Below are positions 60,512 through 64,000 of a DNA stretch of 64,000 nt, piece by piece (position 1 is the first letter of the stretch; each line of letters starts with the position of its first letter). Under the pieces are notes generated by a model that did not search any database, was not told the origin of the DNA, and saw only the letters and a program-made list of their open reading frames with translations. A program made the position numbers and the translations under genes. Origin of the DNA: Rutidosis leptorrhynchoides (lineage: Eukaryota > Streptophyta > Magnoliopsida > Asterales > Asteraceae); assembly GCF_046630445.1 (NCBI RefSeq), contig NC_092339.1:60038501-60102500 (forward strand). Reading direction: 5' to 3'.

Positions 60512-61447
60512 TTTTTATTATAAAAGGGGGTTTTTACCGTTTAATGACCGGTTTGTCGATTTTAAAACTTTAGTCGCAGTTAAAACCTAATGTAAAATAT
60601 TAAAAATAAAAATAACTTAATTTAAAGCGTAAAGTAAATGACAATAATTAAAGTGCGATAAATTAAAATGCGATAAATAAAATGATAATAAATAAAATTG
60701 CGATGAAATATGAAATAAAGGAATTATGCTTATTTAAACTTCCGTAATCATGATGTTTGACGTGTTGATTTTAGTTTATTACCATGGGTTAATTGTCCTT
60801 TGTCCTGGATTATTCAATATGTCCATCTGGTTTTTGTCCATAACAGTCCATCAGTCATAAATATAAAGTGCGAGTGTCCTCGTCAAATTATCCTTATATC
60901 CGAAGTCAAATATTCCAACTAATTGGGGATTTAAACTATAATTACACCAATTTTTCTTGTATATAATTCAACCCTGTTTTAATAAGTCCATTGACTATTA
61001 ATCCATTCCCGTTTCTGGTTAAATGAACGATTATTAGTACTTATAAATATCCCGCCCATCGTGTCCGATCGAGTGTATGTGGTTATTTATAGGTACGTCC
61101 AATTGTAAATCTTTATATTAAATTAACGAACTATCATTCAATTAAACAAATATAAAGCCCATTAATAGCCCATAGTCCAATTTTCACAAGTTCCGTTCTT
61201 TTGTCCAAATCCCAATTATGGTACAAAGCCCAATTACCCCGTCTTTAATATTTAGCCCAACATTATGATTACTTCAATTTAAATAAGCATAATAATAACT
61301 TAGCTACGAGACATTAATTTAAAAAGGTTGAACATAACTTACAATGATTAATACTAGCGTAGCGTTACACGGGCAGAATTTCGACTTACAAACTTAAAAC
61401 ATTCGCTAACATAACCTTATTATTATTAAACTTAAATTAAAATTAAA

Positions 61448-61522
<75 letters not shown>

Positions 61523-62105
61523 CGTAAGAGGAAAGAAAGAAAAGGGGTAAAGGATTCAGCAGAATGCTCGAGCTTTTATAGGCCAATTGTGTCCTGGTTT
61601 ACTCCGCGATCTCGAAGATTTTCTCCTTTATATCTCCGCGATCGCGGAGCTCTTGTATCCAGCTCATCCAGGTAATTTCAACGTGGGCTGCTTAGTATTT
61701 TATAATATAATATATATATAATTAATTATATATTATATTATATTCTTGTGCATAGTTGACTTGTAATTTTTAGTCCGTTGCGTCGCGCGTTGAGTGTTGA
61801 CTCTGGTCCCGGTTCCTGATTTTCGAACGTCCTTTCGTACTATTTAATATCTTGTACTTTGTGTTTTGCGGCTCGTACTCTTGTAACTTTTAGACGTTTC
61901 TCATCAATAATTTGAACCTCTTGGATTGTACTTTGTACTTTTGAGCTTTTTGGTCGTTTGCGTCTTCAATTCGTCGAATCTGTCTTTTGTCTTCACCTTT
62001 TATTATTTAAACGAATATCACTTGTAAATAGAACAATTGCAACTAAAAGCTTGTCTTTCTTGAGGGATAATGCTATGAAATATATGTTCGTTTTTAAGAT
62101 TATCA
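60232..62105 (-). mobile_element. E4 5' LTR
   Basis: 1874 bp. It is longer than the 3' LTR mainly because of an expanded (TA)n at 61451-61519. Palindrome CTCCGCGATCGCGGAG at 61634-61649. Confidence 0.93.
61451..61519. repeat. (TA)n microsatellite in E4 5' LTR
   Basis: About 34 TA units; the equivalent in the other LTR (33778-33793) is only about 8 units. Confidence 0.95.
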
Positions 62106-62409
62106 TAGCTCATGCCCCTAGACCTAAATATGCCATAACGAATTGAAAGTCTTTAATCGAAAGTTTATATGATTACATACTTATCATTTTTAATCTAGAC
62201 ACGTCATAATGCAATTATTGCATAAATGGAGTATAGATAAATCATATTTTACCATATCTATCCCAATAGACTTTGTCTAACACTTTTCCTAAATTTCCTC
62301 CATAAATTATGGAATCTCTTTGCTATATATACGTATTCGAGGAGACGGAGATATCATTCAGTATTCAACACCCATCTTATATCGAAAACCCTTTATTCGA
62401 TCATATAAT
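62106..62409 (+). mobile_element. E1 leader, segment 3
   Basis: Starts with the duplicated TAGCT. From about 62180 it aligns with the E2 leader (sense strand, about 24880 down to 24660): TACTTATCATT, TCTAGACA, TATTGCATA, TATAGATAAAT and CTCCATAAATTATGG. This proves it belongs to E1 and that E1 and E2 are relatives. TATATATACGTA at 62324 aligns with TATATATGCATA in E2. Confidence 0.8.
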
Positions 62410-62751
62410 ATGAATTTCTCACTTGATTCCTCGAACTCCTCGAGCTCCAATGGCAGCGTAACCGGAATGAACCAACCAATTAGTCATCATCTTTTCTGGA
62501 TGAATTGGGGGTGGGTTCGTAGTCTACTTAATCAATGGAGACAAGAAGAAGGTGATCCCTTCCACCCACCAAATTGTCCTATTGGCGAAGAACCTGAAGC
62601 ACTTACCGGCGAACCAATCCGGAACACCATTTTCACCCTCATTTCCAGGATATCTCGCCACGAGTATATAATATCTACAATTCTAGATCTTATTCATCCC
62701 CTTGTTCCAACCGCCAATCATCTCAGAGTAATAGAAGAAGTCAACGAGCTT
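62410..62751 (+). CDS. E1 leader ORF, 3' part lost to an insertion
   Basis: 114 codons of a protein starting MNFSLDSSNSSSS, then SVTGMNQPISHH, FWMNWGWVRSLLNQWR, EEGDPFHPPN, EALTGEPIRNTIF, LISRISRHEY and IEEVNEL. It is open and homologous to the decayed ORF in E2 (24212-24655), which shows a longer Ser/Asp-rich N-terminus and about 14 more residues at the end. The match stops exactly at 62751. The frame runs on to 62868 only by chance into inserted DNA. It sits roughly 920 bp after the E1 PBS once nested elements are removed. No known domain; function unknown. Confidence 0.75.
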
Positions 62752-64000
62752 GATATGGCCAAAACGGACGGTTTTATTTATGCGGTGTGGTTAGGTCGCA
62801 ACACCTCAGAATTCAGCTACCAAAAGAGAGTAATGGTTTTATTATTTATATTTAGCTGGGGTTCCTAGCTATAACTCACCTACTTGTCTTCCTTTTAACG
62901 AGTAAGTGGTAAATATAACTCAGGTTCGTATTTTTGTATGTTTGCTCAGTAATGTGGGACACAAGTGCCTATATAGTTAATCCTAATGACAAGAGATGAT
63001 AGATTAAGTTTAACTAAGTAGAATAGTAATTTAACTATAAAAGTAAAGATAGATAGGTATGAAGAATAGTATTCTGAAGGGGAATTGTCGCAAAGGTTCA
63101 ACTTCCTAGGATAAACACTAAACCTCAATCAACTGGGCTATGATCCTAACTGATTTGTCACTAAGAGTTTAGGCCTTGAAGATTCTGGCTAAGACGGATA
63201 TCCCTACTCCCAACGTTAACCTAAAAGGTTTAAACGACCTTATGGAATGGATCCTAGGTACATGAACAAAGTGGTCTACCCATAAAGGAAAGTCTCAGCT
63301 TTTCTTAATCCTAGTTGGTCTAACTAAAGCAATATCCTACCACTCAATCACTATGCTATGCCTTAACATTAACAGATGTGCAATCTTAGATATTCTAAGG
63401 TACTGCTAACTGGGATAGAAGTCTTTCCTTTTGCGATCACTTATACAACCCCTGATCATCTTACAATATCTCAAGAACATTGCTTTTGATGCGAATCATG
63501 CTTCTGAGTAAGCTAGTGTTCAATGAACTCTCTATTGCTAACTCTAATCACAACCTAAATAGGCAGCTCTTCTATGACGAACAAGTGATTATTCATACGT
63601 AGGTACTATATCCCTATTGTGACGTTAAGCACACATAACTACTTACCTTGTATCCTAGGGTTGATCAGGTCCTAATACTAGGTTATAGCCACGTGAATAA
63701 GCGGAAAGGGTGATCCGTAAATTAAATTTCTAGACCGTCAAGGTTTCAGCATAACAATATGATAAGTTTCAGATAACATATTCAACACATGATAAACAAT
63801 TGTAACAGATAGATAATCATGCAAAGTGAAAGCAACTCAAGATAATAACTTTATTAAATTAAGGAAAGCGTTCACCATTTACAGACGAGATATGGGCCAT
63901 TACAAGTGCTGACATCCTCTAAACCACTCTTAGTACAATCTTCGACGTTCGTCTCCGGGTACTTAATATCCCGCTCGGAGGTGAGAAGGCCTTGAAAGCT
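62752..64000. mobile_element. E6: probable LTR-type insertion, runs off the window
   Basis: The E1-E2 match ends abruptly at GAGCTT and the next bases are TGATATGGCCAAAACGGACGG, a plausible LTR start (TG). The following 1.25 kb has no coding similarity I recognise. AATAAA on the - strand at about 63850 could be a poly(A) signal. The right end and target duplication are outside the window, so the class is unproven. Confidence 0.4.

Larger units (their letters stand above)
32563..62105 (-). mobile_element. E4: Athila-like Ty3/gypsy retrotransposon, interrupted by E5
   Basis: TSD TAGCT at 32558-32562 and 62106-62110. LTRs run TGATAATC/G...AACATCA in sense. Without E5 it is about 16.4 kb, long for the superfamily. 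Sense order on the - strand: 5' LTR, tRNA-Asp-type PBS, gag, protease, RT, RNase H, integrase, a zinc-knuckle ORF, an Athila-type downstream ORF, a 2-kb 3' region, PPT, 3' LTR. The coding region has several stops and frameshifts, so this copy is dead. LTRs are about 99% alike outside microsatellites. Confidence 0.92.

Noticed and set aside
63872..64000. 42-codon open frame on the - strand to the window edge with AATAAA beyond its stop
   Set aside because: Too short to exceed chance and sits in a probable LTR; kept only as a note.

Overview
This window is plant nuclear DNA, AT-rich and intron-containing. It comes from a eudicot, and an Asteraceae-type genome is my guess from the style of the LTR retrotransposons; no sequence here proves the family. 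It has two parts: a gene-bearing left end (1 to about 10.1 kb) and a nest of LTR retrotransposons that fills almost everything from 14.4 kb to the right edge.

Genes. Two complete host genes lie head-to-tail on the + strand. The first (267-4497, 10 exons, 426 aa) is the plastid carbamoyl-phosphate synthase small (glutaminase) subunit. The second (5732-10105, 6 exons, 195 aa) is prefoldin subunit 3. Exon joins were made by hand from GT/AG sites and reading phase; both give uninterrupted proteins of the family's usual length. PFD3 introns carry a tiny MITE, a foldback element between two (TA)n tracts, and a SINE with a 15-bp target duplication. Between PFD3 and the nest are a Mutator-like MITE, a strong hairpin and a probable hAT MITE.

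Nest. E1 (+ strand) has its 5' LTR at 14396-16832, then PBS and leader. Its interior is split by E2 (17228-32333, - strand, TSD TGTGC) and by E4 (32563-62105, - strand, TSD TAGCT), and continues after 62106 with a leader ORF that is broken at about 62751 by a further insertion (E6) running off the window. E2 is a non-autonomous large retrotransposon derivative with 3.9-kb LTRs and no pol; its 5' LTR is interrupted by a solo LTR, E3 (28830-32097, TSD TTATA). E4 is an Athila-like Ty3/gypsy element with tRNA-Asp-type PBS and many stop codons; its RNase H region is interrupted by E5 (41963-55069, TSD GCACA), a very young Ty3/gypsy chromovirus-like element whose 3250-bp LTRs differ at only about four sites.

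The most unusual content is in the retrotransposon leaders. E5 carries two intact ORFs between its PBS and gag: an acidic repeat protein and an F-box protein with a Sel1-like segment. E1 and E2 share a different leader ORF, conserved between two elements in opposite orientation. E2 and E5 share their post-PBS leader and PPT, as expected of a parasite and helper pair, and both have a second copy of the 14-bp PPT-like motif just downstream of the leader ORFs. Four LTR families also share a small hairpin whose closing base pair covaries.
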